A stretch of DNA of 23,170 nt from Mesolinea sp964536465 (GTDB taxonomy: Bacteria; Chloroflexota; Anaerolineae; Anaerolineales; Anaerolineaceae): assembly GCA_964536465.1 (NCBI GenBank), contig CAZHXQ010000023.1, forward strand, positions 1 through 23,170, written 5' to 3'. The notes under the pieces were generated by a model. The model saw nothing but the letters and a program-made list of their open reading frames with translations, ran no database searches and had not been told where the DNA came from. This document shows positions 6,151 through 14,525 of the stretch, one piece after another. The translations under genes and the position numbers were made by a program. Position 1 is the stretch's first letter. Every line of letters starts with the position of its first letter.

Positions 6151-7521
6151 ATGTCCAAAAAACAATCAAACCCTCAAAAGGTGACAAAAAAATATTTAAC
6201 CCGAAAGCAACAAGAAGAAAAGCAAGTCAAAACCGCTGTAAGCATCACTATCGTGACCCTTGCGGTTGTTGCCGTGCTGCTGGGGTATGTGCTGATAGAC
6301 CGCTACATCATAAAACCTAATGTAACCGTTGCATCGGTTGGTGATACCGAAATTAAAGCCGGGGATTTCCAAACCAACACCAAGTATGCCCGCATGAACA
6401 TGCTCACGCAGGCAACCCAATATGTTAACTACTTTGGCGAGACCGGAAAACAATACGCTTTCCCTCTGCTTTACCAACTGCAGGACCCTGCCATCATCGG
6501 TGAGAATGTGTTGAATCAGTTGATCGATGAAGTCATCATTCGAGAAGAAGCAGCAAAACGAAATATTACTGTCAGCGACGAAGAAGTACAGGCGCTGCTG
6601 CGAGAGCAGTTTGCTTTCTATCCCGAAGGAACTTACACGCCAACCATCACTTCCACCCCGGTTTACACCCCCACCTGGTCGGCCGCTCAGATCGAGCTGA
6701 TCAACCCAACCGATACACCCGAGCCTTCCGCCACACCCACAGAAACACCTGAGGGCTGGCAACCAACTACCACAGAAGGGCCAGACACTCAGCCTGCTGA
6801 AGAAGTCGTGCCGACATTTCCTGCCGAGGAGGCCCCGACCAGCGAGCCATCAGCGACAACAGTACCAACCGAACCGCCCACCCCCACACCCTATACCGAA
6901 AGACTCTTCAAACAGGATGTCAAGGAATATGTCGATTCTCTGAGGCCCTACGGCATCTCAAGAGATGACATCGAACAGATTCTGTATAATGGTCTCCTGC
7001 GAGAAAAATTGATTGAGGCTGTTACCAAGGACCTGCGGCCGGAAGAAGAGCAGGTTTGGGTCCGCCATATCCTGGTAGAGAATGAAGACCTCGCCAATGA
7101 AGTCATTGAAAAGCTTGCTGAAGGCGAAGAATGGCAAGCCCTGGCAGCGGAATATTCTACCGATGAGTCCAACAAAGACAATGGTGGTGACCTAGGCTGG
7201 ATCGGACGAGAAGACAGTTATGACGAGACTTTCCTGAAAGCTTCCTTCGACCTGGAAGACGACGGACAGATCAGTGAGCCCGTGGAGACACAATTTGGCT
7301 GGCATATCATTCAGTTGGTCACAAAAGCGGTCAACCCGGTTACGAGCTCGAAATTCAATCAACTAAAACAGGCGTATTTCACCGATTGGCTTGAGGATAT
7401 TCGAACTTCACGTGACGATATCCAGATTGAGTCTGCCTGGGTCGAATTTGCGCCTACTCTCCCTGCCGTGCCCGAAGACCTGTATAACTACGTTATCAGT
7501 CCAAACACTCAGGGTAATTAG
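6151..7521 (+). CDS. Membrane-anchored parvulin-type peptidyl-prolyl isomerase (PrsA/SurA-like), 456 aa
   Basis: A lysine/glutamine-rich N-terminus (1-27) is followed by one membrane helix (28-50) with no lipobox Cys, so the protein is probably anchored with its bulk outside. Residues about 60-155 form a SurA_N/chaperone-like helical region ('IGENVLNQLIDEVIIREEAA'). Residues about 161-247 are a Pro/Thr/Glu-rich low-complexity linker. A PpiC rotamase domain spans about 300-392: 'VWVRHILVENEDLANEVIEK', 'EWQALAAEYSTDESNKDNGG', 'DLGWIGRE' and 'QFGWHIIQLV'. The family folds exported proteins by proline cis-trans isomerisation. It is third in the rpsF operon and closed by a strong terminator, an unusual partner for ribosomal genes. 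A weak AAAGAG lies upstream of the start. Confidence 0.9.
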   Translation: MSKKQSNPQKVTKKYLTRKQQEEKQVKTAVSITIVTLAVVAVLLGYVLIDRYIIKPNVTVASVGDTEIKAGDFQTNTKYARMNMLTQATQYVNYFGETGKQYAFPLLYQLQDPAIIGENVLNQLIDEVIIREEAAKRNITVSDEEVQALLREQFAFYPEGTYTPTITSTPVYTPTWSAAQIELINPTDTPEPSATPTETPEGWQPTTTEGPDTQPAEEVVPTFPAEEAPTSEPSATTVPTEPPTPTPYTERLFKQDVKEYVDSLRPYGISRDDIEQILYNGLLREKLIEAVTKDLRPEEEQVWVRHILVENEDLANEVIEKLAEGEEWQALAAEYSTDESNKDNGGDLGWIGREDSYDETFLKASFDLEDDGQISEPVETQFGWHIIQLVTKAVNPVTSSKFNQLKQAYFTDWLEDIRTSRDDIQIESAWVEFAPTLPAVPEDLYNYVISPNTQGN

Positions 7522-7542
7522 CCCCAGGTTAGCCAAACGAAT

Positions 7543-7567
7543 AAAGCCGGCAGCTTGCCGGCTTTTT
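7543..7567 (+). terminator. Rho-independent terminator after the rpsF operon
   Basis: Ten-bp perfect stem AAAGCCGGCA / TGCCGGCTTT with a GCT loop and a T-run (7563-7567), 21 bp after the isomerase stop. On the other strand it is followed by TTTATT, so it may also serve the convergent smc operon. Confidence 0.92.
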
Positions 7568-7665
7568 CAATTTGTCAGTTAACCTGTCGTAATATTTTAG
7601 ATCTTGGCTGGTTAGAAAAATGGCTGGTCTTGTCCAGGGGTTTCGTTTTTGTTTGATGCCCTGAA

Positions 7666-10600
7666 TCAATGGACAAAACTATCGTCCACCTCATCTAACC
7701 GCATGCTGATCACCTGGCTTGAGGAATCTTTGCCCATAGTTACGCCGTAAATTACATCAGCCGCTGAAACAGTGTTGCGATTATGAGTGATCAGAATAAA
7801 CTGGGTCTCGCTGGAGAGGTCTTTGAGCAGTTCGATAAACCGTCCCACGTTAGACTCATCGAGCATCGCGTCCACTTCATCCAGAACACAAAAAGGTGTC
7901 GGAGAAACCTTCAGCAGCGCAAAAACCAGGGCGACCGCCGTTAAACTGCGCTCTCCGCCCGAAAGAAGCACCAGCCCCTGCTCTCTCTTTCCGGGTAAGC
8001 GTGCTTCGATTTCTATTCCTCCGTCGATGGGCGAGTCATCGTCGCTGAGAATTAATCGGGCCGAGCCACCGTTGAACAGCCGCGAAAACATCGAGGTAAA
8101 CTCGGAACTGACCGCTTTGAAGGTTCTTAAAAATTCGGATTGCATGACCGTGTCTAACTCCCTGATCATCTGCCTGATGTCACTTATCGCCGAGGTCAGG
8201 TCAGCGACCTGGGTATTCAGGCTGTCAAAGCGCTCCTTGACTTCCCGAAACTCCTGGTCTGCTTCCATATTTACAGTCCCGATTCTTCGAATTTGGGTTT
8301 TTTGTTGTTTGATCGTTGCAGAAAGGCTCTCAGGAATCTCCAAAATTTCCGGCAGAGTATCGATGACCAGGTCAGGGAATGGCAGCGGGGCAGATTGGGT
8401 ATGCTCCTTGCGGTATTCCATCTCGATCAGGCTAAAATCATCGTCGATCCTGGATTTCAGATTTTCAAGCCGTTCTTGTTGGTGGGCTAATTCAAGCTGA
8501 AAGTGGATGACCTGTCGGTCTTTCTCGGTGATGAATTGCTGGTTGTTGGAGTTGGTCTCGGAATACCGTCGGCTCTGGCTTTCAAGGTTGCGCAGCTTTT
8601 CTAACCCGGGATCGAGCGACGCTTCCTGCAGACTGTTAATCAACTCCTGATCACGCCCAACTGTCTCTACCAAAGTCGAGATCTGACTTTCCAGTTCGCC
8701 CAAAACGCGCTCGTGATCTGCGATTCGAATGAGAAAATTGGCTTTCCTGAGCTTGTCTGCCTCCAGTCGCTGGCGGTCGGCTTTAAGGGTTTCCAAGAGG
8801 TGATTCAGCGACTGGCTTAATATTTGTTTCTCTGTTTCGAGATACCGATATTGGTTTTCGATGTTTTCCGGTTGGAAGTCTGCCCTCTTCAGCCGAAATT
8901 TTTGCAGCTGATCGGCCAAAGCCTGTGTTTTCTGCTGGTTTTCTTGTTCCTGCCTGTTTAGCTTTTCCAATGCTGCGGTGAGGGTTTCCTGCGTGGACTG
9001 GTTTTCACTCTGCTGGCGCTCAATCCAGCTGGCGCGTCCACGGGCTTTTTCAAGAGACAAACTGGTAGCCTGCAGTTGTTTGTTCAGGTTATCGCGTGAG
9101 TTCTGTTTCTGCTGACTTTGTTGTTGGTTTTCAGCCAGTTTAGCATCAATTTTTTCCATTTTGGATTTCAATTGACCCACCGCATGCGCCATTTTGGCTG
9201 AAGAAACATCGATTTCTTCCAGTTGTTGGGTCAGTTCATTAACCAGGCGGGTATAGCTTACCTTGCTGCTTTTGTTTGCTTTCCCTATCAAAACGATGCC
9301 ATTCTTGAGCAAAACTTCTCCTGAGCGGGTAGCAAAATTCAGTTGCGGATGCTTCTCCCGTAACTCGAAGGCGCTGCTGATATCATCCACGATGACAAAA
9401 TCGCCTAACAAAAGGTCCACCACTGGACGGAAAGCCTGGTCGCTTTTCACAATTCCGCTGGCGATAAGCAAGCCCGCATGTGTTTCCGCGGGGGAGTTGA
9501 GGTCTTGCTTGAGCGTGCCCTGACTCAGGACTGCCACTCGGTCTTCCAGCGCGGCAGAAAATTCTTCCACTAGTGCTGATCCCAGACGCTTACCCTGGAC
9601 GATGAGCACATCCACAGCCTCACCCAGGGCGGCGCTGATGGCAGTCTCAAATTCTTCCGGCACTTCAATGTGCGTTGCCAGATCGGTTAAATCGGTGCGC
9701 AGTCTTTTCTCACGGCTGGATTTGAGCAGGCTCCTGGCTCCGGCAGAAAACCCGGCCAGGCTTTCACGGCTTTGTTTGATCAATTCCAAACGGTTTTTTA
9801 CCCGGTTTTTCTCCAGGTCAAGCTTGTGGCTGCTCTGCTGGTAAGATTCCAGATCCTTCAAAACCTCTGAGCGTTCTTCCAGAGTTTTATCCGCATCCTG
9901 CTTCAGTAAAAGCAAATCTTGTTCAGCCTGGTGCACATTAAGGCTCAATTCTTGGATAATACCTTGTAATTTGCGCTGTTCATTTTCCAGCCCATCAAGA
10001 TTGGTCTGAATAGTATGCTGGCTTGACTGCAGTGTGCTCAGCCGTTCGGTCATTTCTTGTTTACGAGACCGAATGACAACAGCTTCTTTTTCGACCTCAA
10101 TTTGCGCTTCCCGGAGTTGATTTTCTTGCTTGCGCAGGTTGGTTTCCTGTTGCAGGATTTTGGTTCTTGAAACACTCAGGTTTTCAAATTGTCGCTGAAC
10201 AGATTCCAGCTCTTCACGCATTTTGTTCTCATCCAACTTGTAGGCCTTAGAGCGCTCTTCAGCAGCCCGAATAACCTCTTCGAGGTTAGTCAGATCGTTT
10301 ATAACCTGAAGCCTGGCCTTATCCGCGGCGACTTTTCGCTCATCCAATATGGCGAGGCTCTGATTGTCCTGCTGCAATTGGTCCCTCAGGTCGCGCAATT
10401 TGTTCATCAGGTTGTTGACTAGCTCCCGTTGAGTCTCGATTTCTGACCGCAGGGTAGTGACTTCAAGTTGTTCTTTTTCGAATGCCTTTCGAGCCGATTG
10501 CTGATCGAGTTCGGCTGTGTGAAGCAGCTGTTGAGTCTTGTTCACGTCTTTAAGCGCCTTAAACCAATGATAACCATACCAATCCCGCAGGCTCTCTTTC

Positions 10601-11274
10601 AGCGCTTCCTGAACCGCCTTAAATTCCCCCACCCGGGCAGCCTGTTTCTCCAGGCTGCGCACGCGCGGCTTGATTTCGACAATGATGTCCAAAGATCGCT
10701 CCAGATTGCGTTCAGTCGTCTCAAGTCTGCGCAGGGCTTCTTCTTTGCGGTTTTGATACAAACCAATGCCGGCGGCTTCCTCAAAAAGTTTGCTGCGTTC
10801 GTTTGGCCGAATCGACAAAGCCGAGTCGACCAAACCTTGCCCGATGATGGTATAGGTACGGTCGCTCAGTCCAGTCTTACCGAGCAGTTCGTTGAAATCT
10901 TTCAGGCGCACACGCTGGTTATTGATCAGATATTCATTTTTGCCATCCCGATACGCCCGGCGGGAAAGCACGACTTCGCTGTAATCAATTGGCAGCCACT
11001 TATCTTCATTATTAAATCGAATGGACACAGCTGCCATACCAGCGCGGGCGCGGTTGTCCGAACCGGAGTAGATCATGTCTTCTGTTTTTTTGGCGCGTAG
11101 CAAAGAATAAGACTGCTCTCCCAGTACCCAGCGGATCGCGTCGGCGACGTTAGATTTGCCCGAGCCGTTGGGTCCCACTATTGCAGTGATTTTTGACGGA
11201 AAAACGAGGTTGGTCTCCTTTGCAAAGGTCTTATAGCCCTGCAGGTCCAGACCAGAGAAGTTCGATTTTTTCAT
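7666..11274 (-). CDS. smc: Chromosome segregation protein SMC (condensin ATPase), 1202 aa
   Basis: Full-length SMC. The N-terminal head has Walker A 'GPNGSGKSN' at residues 34-42 and 'IIGQGLVDSALSIRPNERSK' near 145-165. Two coiled-coil arms (about 170-500 and 690-1000) flank a hinge (about 510-680, 'ETAISAALGEAVDVLIVQGK'). The C-terminal head has the ABC signature 'LLSGGERS' (from 1103), Walker B 'FCVLDEVDA' (about 1127) and a 'ILITHNR' switch. With ScpA/ScpB it forms the ring that compacts and segregates chromosomes. It starts with ATGA overlapping the rnc stop and lacks a good Shine-Dalgarno, so it is probably translationally coupled. scpA is nearby but divergent; scpB is not in the window. 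No truncation or frameshift seen. Confidence 0.97.
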   Translation of the reverse strand: MKKSNFSGLDLQGYKTFAKETNLVFPSKITAIVGPNGSGKSNVADAIRWVLGEQSYSLLRAKKTEDMIYSGSDNRARAGMAAVSIRFNNEDKWLPIDYSEVVLSRRAYRDGKNEYLINNQRVRLKDFNELLGKTGLSDRTYTIIGQGLVDSALSIRPNERSKLFEEAAGIGLYQNRKEEALRRLETTERNLERSLDIIVEIKPRVRSLEKQAARVGEFKAVQEALKESLRDWYGYHWFKALKDVNKTQQLLHTAELDQQSARKAFEKEQLEVTTLRSEIETQRELVNNLMNKLRDLRDQLQQDNQSLAILDERKVAADKARLQVINDLTNLEEVIRAAEERSKAYKLDENKMREELESVQRQFENLSVSRTKILQQETNLRKQENQLREAQIEVEKEAVVIRSRKQEMTERLSTLQSSQHTIQTNLDGLENEQRKLQGIIQELSLNVHQAEQDLLLLKQDADKTLEERSEVLKDLESYQQSSHKLDLEKNRVKNRLELIKQSRESLAGFSAGARSLLKSSREKRLRTDLTDLATHIEVPEEFETAISAALGEAVDVLIVQGKRLGSALVEEFSAALEDRVAVLSQGTLKQDLNSPAETHAGLLIASGIVKSDQAFRPVVDLLLGDFVIVDDISSAFELREKHPQLNFATRSGEVLLKNGIVLIGKANKSSKVSYTRLVNELTQQLEEIDVSSAKMAHAVGQLKSKMEKIDAKLAENQQQSQQKQNSRDNLNKQLQATSLSLEKARGRASWIERQQSENQSTQETLTAALEKLNRQEQENQQKTQALADQLQKFRLKRADFQPENIENQYRYLETEKQILSQSLNHLLETLKADRQRLEADKLRKANFLIRIADHERVLGELESQISTLVETVGRDQELINSLQEASLDPGLEKLRNLESQSRRYSETNSNNQQFITEKDRQVIHFQLELAHQQERLENLKSRIDDDFSLIEMEYRKEHTQSAPLPFPDLVIDTLPEILEIPESLSATIKQQKTQIRRIGTVNMEADQEFREVKERFDSLNTQVADLTSAISDIRQMIRELDTVMQSEFLRTFKAVSSEFTSMFSRLFNGGSARLILSDDDSPIDGGIEIEARLPGKREQGLVLLSGGERSLTAVALVFALLKVSPTPFCVLDEVDAMLDESNVGRFIELLKDLSSETQFILITHNRNTVSAADVIYGVTMGKDSSSQVISMRLDEVDDSFVH

Positions 11275-11975
11275 GACTGCTGGAGCCCCAATCTCTTGAT
11301 GCTGTTAAGTGCGGCGTTTTTTTCTGCTAACTGCTTGGAGGTGCCGCTGCCTCTGGCGATTTTTTTATGGTTGATGATCGCTTCCACCACGAATTGCTTG
11401 GCATGATCAGGACCGGATTCGCCCACCAAAACATAACTGGGCGCGGGATAGCCTTTGGACTGAGCCCATTCCTGCAAACGACTTTTGACGTCCTCTTCCA
11501 GGTGAGAACGCAGGATCTCTTCTGATTCAGACTCGATCAATGGGATAATAAATTCCTTTACAGCTTCCATGCCGCTGTCCAGGTAGATCACGGCGACCAA
11601 CGCTTCGAAAGCATCACATAAAATTGGGTCTCGGTCACGCCCGCCAGCAATTTCCTCCCCCCGACCCACCAACAGGGCTGGTCCAAGATGAATCTTGCGA
11701 GCGAAGAGGGCCAGCTGGCGCGTATGCACCAGCGCGGCTCTCACCTTGGTCAGAAAACCTTCATCTTTTTCGGGAAAGCTGTTGTATAGCCATTCGGCAA
11801 CCACAAAATTGAGGACCGAATCGCCCAAAAACTCGAGGCGTTCGTTATCCTCCAAAACGTCCTTGTTCTCGTTCATGTAGGAGCGGTGGGTCATAGCCCT
11901 GTTGATCATAAAAATATCGCTGAAATTTTCGGGTAAATGTTCCCGCAATTTTGCCAATGCAGCTGGTTCAATCAT
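11271..11975 (-). CDS. rnc: Ribonuclease III, 234 aa
   Basis: The start at 11975 is chosen because AGGAG lies 5 bp upstream; the frame extends to a TTG at 12032, less likely. The RNase III signature 'NERLEFLGDS' is at 44-53. By alignment with the E. coli enzyme the metal and catalytic acids are E45, E48, D52, D121 and E124, all present. A double-stranded RNA-binding domain follows (about 162-231, 'DVKSRLQEWAQSKGYPAPSY' through 'GTSKQLAEKNAALNSIKRLG'). It cleaves double-stranded RNA in rRNA maturation and RNA decay. It overlaps smc by 4 bp, a common bacterial order. Confidence 0.96.
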   Translation of the reverse strand: MIEPAALAKLREHLPENFSDIFMINRAMTHRSYMNENKDVLEDNERLEFLGDSVLNFVVAEWLYNSFPEKDEGFLTKVRAALVHTRQLALFARKIHLGPALLVGRGEEIAGGRDRDPILCDAFEALVAVIYLDSGMEAVKEFIIPLIESESEEILRSHLEEDVKSRLQEWAQSKGYPAPSYVLVGESGPDHAKQFVVEAIINHKKIARGSGTSKQLAEKNAALNSIKRLGLQQS

Positions 11976-12052
11976 GACTTCTCCTGTTGAACAGCCGATT
12001 CGTTTGCCATCCTCATTTGAGACCGATATCAAACGAATCAGCGGTTTCGCTA

Positions 12053-13135
12053 TTATTTGGTAACATCGAATTTTAACCCATTCCCGCTGATTATCAGCAC
12101 ATTAATGCCTTCAGCGGCAGGGCACTTCTTCAGGGCAGTATACACCATCGCTGATGTCGGTTCGACGTAAATACCCATCCTGACCAAGTCTGAATAAGCC
12201 GGCCGAATTTCACTCTCTGCAACGGCCACCAAATCATCCTGACCTCGGCTCAGCTCAACCAGAATTTCCCTGCCCCTCACCGGATCAGCGACCATGGTAC
12301 CTTCAGCAAGGCTCGGCAATCCGCTCTGCACAAACGTTTTACCGCTCCAGGCGGAAACCAGCGGGGAGCAGCGTTCCGGTTGAACGCCGATCATCCCAGG
12401 TCTCTTGCTAAGACTCAGATATTGGCTGATCGCTTTAAATCCCAAAAGCACTCCCAGAAACAGCGAACCGTGTCCTATCGGACAAAAGACCCGCTCTGGC
12501 ATTTGCTCGAGCTGCTCAAAAATTTCCCAGGCAATGGTAGCATAGGCAGCCATTCCAAAAGGAAGCAAGGCATGGCTGGCGTAGACATCGTTTCCATTGA
12601 GGAGTGCGGCCAGGGCGGCCTGATGGGCGCTCTCTCTGACTCCTGCAACAGGCACCACCTTGGCCCCGCTGGCGATGATCTGACTGACTTTCGGTCCTGT
12701 GGTTCCCGCAGGCACAAAAATCCTGCTCTCAATGCCAAATGCTGCCGAGTAAAGCGCCAGAGAGGCTCCGGCATTCCCCGAAGAGTCTTCCACCACACTT
12801 CGCACGCCGCGTGCTCTCAAAAAACTGGATACGATGGCAGAGTTGCGATCTTTGAACGAACCACTGGGGTTCAGGCTCTCCAGTTTAGCGAAAAAGGAGA
12901 GCTTGTCCGCTGTACGCTCAACCAAGGGCGTCTGACCTTCCCCCAGATAACAAACTGGATTTTCGCCCACCCCCATTGATTCGCGGTAGGTCCACATACC
13001 CGGCAGGTCATTTTTTGCCCTTGGGTCGTAAACCAGATCTGTAAGCGTAAAAAGCCCCCCACACGAAGGGCAGCAGTGAGGCAGACCCTCTCTGGGATAG
13101 CATTTCCCGCATTCAGTACAGACAAATCTTGCCAC
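12053..13135 (-). CDS. Threonine-synthase-like PLP enzyme with N-terminal zinc ribbon, 360 aa
   Basis: Starts with GTG at 13135; GGGAGG lies 5 bp upstream. A zinc ribbon (Cys6, Cys9, Cys22, Cys25) precedes a fold-type II PLP domain. The Schiff-base lysine is K95 in 'NPSGSFKDRN', the phosphate-binding loop is 'SSGNAGAS' (118-125), and 'GEGQTPLVE' (65-73) is typical. Threonine synthase turns O-phosphohomoserine into threonine; relatives include cysteate synthase and other PLP lyases, and no homoserine-pathway gene is adjacent, so I name the family and not the substrate. It is first in the operon with rnc and smc, 77 bp before the chosen rnc start. The length matches class II threonine synthases of about 350-400 residues. 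Confidence 0.88.
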   Translation of the reverse strand: MARFVCTECGKCYPREGLPHCCPSCGGLFTLTDLVYDPRAKNDLPGMWTYRESMGVGENPVCYLGEGQTPLVERTADKLSFFAKLESLNPSGSFKDRNSAIVSSFLRARGVRSVVEDSSGNAGASLALYSAAFGIESRIFVPAGTTGPKVSQIIASGAKVVPVAGVRESAHQAALAALLNGNDVYASHALLPFGMAAYATIAWEIFEQLEQMPERVFCPIGHGSLFLGVLLGFKAISQYLSLSKRPGMIGVQPERCSPLVSAWSGKTFVQSGLPSLAEGTMVADPVRGREILVELSRGQDDLVAVAESEIRPAYSDLVRMGIYVEPTSAMVYTALKKCPAAEGINVLIISGNGLKFDVTK

Positions 13136-13151
13136 GGCGTCCTCCCTAACG

Positions 13152-13179
13152 GTTATAAGTATACTTGTTTAGCGGTCAA
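13152..13179 (-). promoter_or_regulatory. Promoter of the PLP-enzyme/rnc/smc operon
   Basis: On the minus strand: TTGACC (13179-13174), 16-bp spacer, TATAAC (13157-13152). Transcription would start close to the GGGAGG ribosome site, leaving a very short leader. It overlaps the scpA promoter region on the other strand. Confidence 0.6.
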
Positions 13180-13203
13180 ACTCAGCCCCAGCTGGGCTAT
13201 AAT
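13175..13203 (+). promoter_or_regulatory. scpA promoter (leaderless) with embedded palindrome
   Basis: Perfect -10 TATAAT (13198-13203) with a weak -35 GTCAAA (13175-13180) at 17 bp. Only 6 bases separate the -10 from the scpA ATG at 13210, so the mRNA probably begins at the start codon. The palindrome CCCAGCTGGG (13187-13196) fills the spacer and could be an operator. Confidence 0.6.
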
Positions 13204-13209
13204 TGTCGC

Positions 13210-13986
13210 ATGGCAAAACTCTGGCTGCATCAATCCGATTCTTACGAAATCACAACGGAGGTTTACTCCGGTCCGCTCGATCTGTTACTCGATCTCATTT
13301 TGAAGGCAGAGTTAGATATCAGCAAACTTGCCCTGGCTCAGGTGACAGACCAGTTCCTGGAATTTATCGAGAACAACAAAAGCGCAGATCCGGATTATCT
13401 TTCAGAATTCCTGATCATTGCCTCCAAATTAGTACAAATTAAATCTGAAGCCCTGTTGCCAAGACCGCCCCTGAGAAGTGAGGATGAAGAAGATATCGGA
13501 GAAACCCTCGCCCGGCAGCTGATCATTTATCGAGAGATCAAAAAAACTACAGAATGGTTGTCCGATCGCATGAACAGGAACCTGCGTTGCCACCTGCACA
13601 TTCCTCAGGTTTATCCGGCCAATGTCCAACTGGACCTTTCCGGATTAAGTCTCACAGATTTAATTCTGGCGCTCGAGAATCTTGCCAATCAACAAATCTC
13701 AATACCAGAAAGCGCCCGCATCAGCATCCCTCAAATGACCCTCAGGATGAAGGTTGAAGAAATCCTCCATTTACTTCGGACCGAACAAAAAACCAGTTTT
13801 TCTGAGATTCTCGGTGATAGTCCTGACCGGCTGAAGACTATTGTCGTGTTTCTCGCAATCCTTGAGCTGGTAAAGCAGAACCTGATTAAAACGGATCAGG
13901 ACGTCACCTTTGGGGATATCATCCTGACCCCCGAACAAGAACTTTTTACCACCGATGAGGCCGGATTACAGATTGAAGAAATTTAA
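13210..13986 (+). CDS. scpA: Segregation and condensation protein A (kleisin), 258 aa
   Basis: The start at 13210 is chosen because the protein then begins 'MAKLWLHQSDSYEITTEVYS' directly before the invariant ScpA motif 'GPLDLLLDLI'; the 15 codons upstream contain the promoter. Landmarks: 'DPDYLSEFLIIASKLVQIKS' (SMC-neck-binding helices), 'ALLPRPP', and a C-terminal winged helix ('VVFLAILELVKQNLIKTDQD'). ScpA bridges the two SMC heads and recruits ScpB. No Shine-Dalgarno is present, in line with a leaderless mRNA. It is divergent from the smc operon with 74 bp between start codons; scpB is not seen downstream. Confidence 0.95.
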   Translation: MAKLWLHQSDSYEITTEVYSGPLDLLLDLILKAELDISKLALAQVTDQFLEFIENNKSADPDYLSEFLIIASKLVQIKSEALLPRPPLRSEDEEDIGETLARQLIIYREIKKTTEWLSDRMNRNLRCHLHIPQVYPANVQLDLSGLSLTDLILALENLANQQISIPESARISIPQMTLRMKVEEILHLLRTEQKTSFSEILGDSPDRLKTIVVFLAILELVKQNLIKTDQDVTFGDIILTPEQELFTTDEAGLQIEEI

Positions 13987-14025
13987 ACAGTTGTACAACT
14001 GTATCAAATGACAGATGCTTTGGCT

Positions 14026-14031
14026 TATAAT
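14026..14031 (+). promoter_or_regulatory. -10 box upstream of the DUF948-like/YtxH pair
   Basis: Perfect TATAAT. Transcription would begin near 14038, 12 nt before the chosen start at 14050, which has GAGGA (14041-14045). No good -35 is seen at 16-18 bp. Confidence 0.45.
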
Positions 14032-14049
14032 CAGAGCAATGAGGATAAT

Positions 14050-14496
14050 ATGGAAGAGACATCAACCACAAAACTTTTAACAACGACCAAACCCGAGGAA
14101 CTGCCGGAAACTCCTCAGGAAAATAACAAAAAAGGCACCATAGCAATTGTTATCGCTGCGTTGGTCTTGTTAGCTGTAATTGCTGGAATCGTATTCTTGG
14201 CTTTCCAGAGTGAGGGAACCGTCAGGGTGGTCAGAGATATATTCATCATTCTGATGGCTCTCATGATGTTTGTGATCGGAGTGGCGTTGGTAGTATTGAT
14301 CGTACAATTGGCAGATCTCACTAATCTACTCAAGAATGAGGTCAAACCGATCCTGCACTCCACCACCGACACAGTCAACACGCTAAAAGGCACCGTCAGG
14401 TTTATGAGCGATAACCTTACGGAACCGGTGATTAAATTGAACGAATCCTTGGCTGAGGCTAAGAAGATCGCTCAACTATTTCGTTTCAAAAAGTAA
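14050..14496 (+). CDS. Two-helix membrane protein with DUF948-like C-terminus, 148 aa
   Basis: The frame reaches back to 14008, but the -10 box lies inside that extension, so the ATG at 14050 with GAGGA 4 bp upstream is preferred. The N-terminus is Thr/Glu-rich and soluble (1-27). Two membrane helices follow (about 28-53 and 64-90). The remaining helical tail ('LADLTNLLKNEVKPILHSTT', 'VNTLKGTVRFMSDN') resembles DUF948/methyl-accepting-like amphipathic helices. It sits 29 bp before a YtxH-domain gene; such pairs are common in bacterial envelope-stress clusters. The molecular role is unknown. Confidence 0.75.
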   Translation: MEETSTTKLLTTTKPEELPETPQENNKKGTIAIVIAALVLLAVIAGIVFLAFQSEGTVRVVRDIFIILMALMMFVIGVALVVLIVQLADLTNLLKNEVKPILHSTTDTVNTLKGTVRFMSDNLTEPVIKLNESLAEAKKIAQLFRFKK

Positions 14497-14525
14497 AAAT
14501 TTAGAATAGACAAGAGGAGAACACT

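Noticed and set aside
10468..11100. Plus-strand ORF of 210 aa opposite the SMC head
   Set aside because: Antisense to a strongly conserved Walker A region; no independent motifs.
11976..12032. Longer rnc start (TTG at 12032)
   Set aside because: Rare start codon and no Shine-Dalgarno, whereas ATG 11975 has AGGAG at good spacing and gives the usual protein length.
12380..12979. Plus-strand ORF of 199 aa opposite the threonine-synthase-like gene
   Set aside because: Shadow ORF over the PLP domain, without motifs or ribosome binding site.
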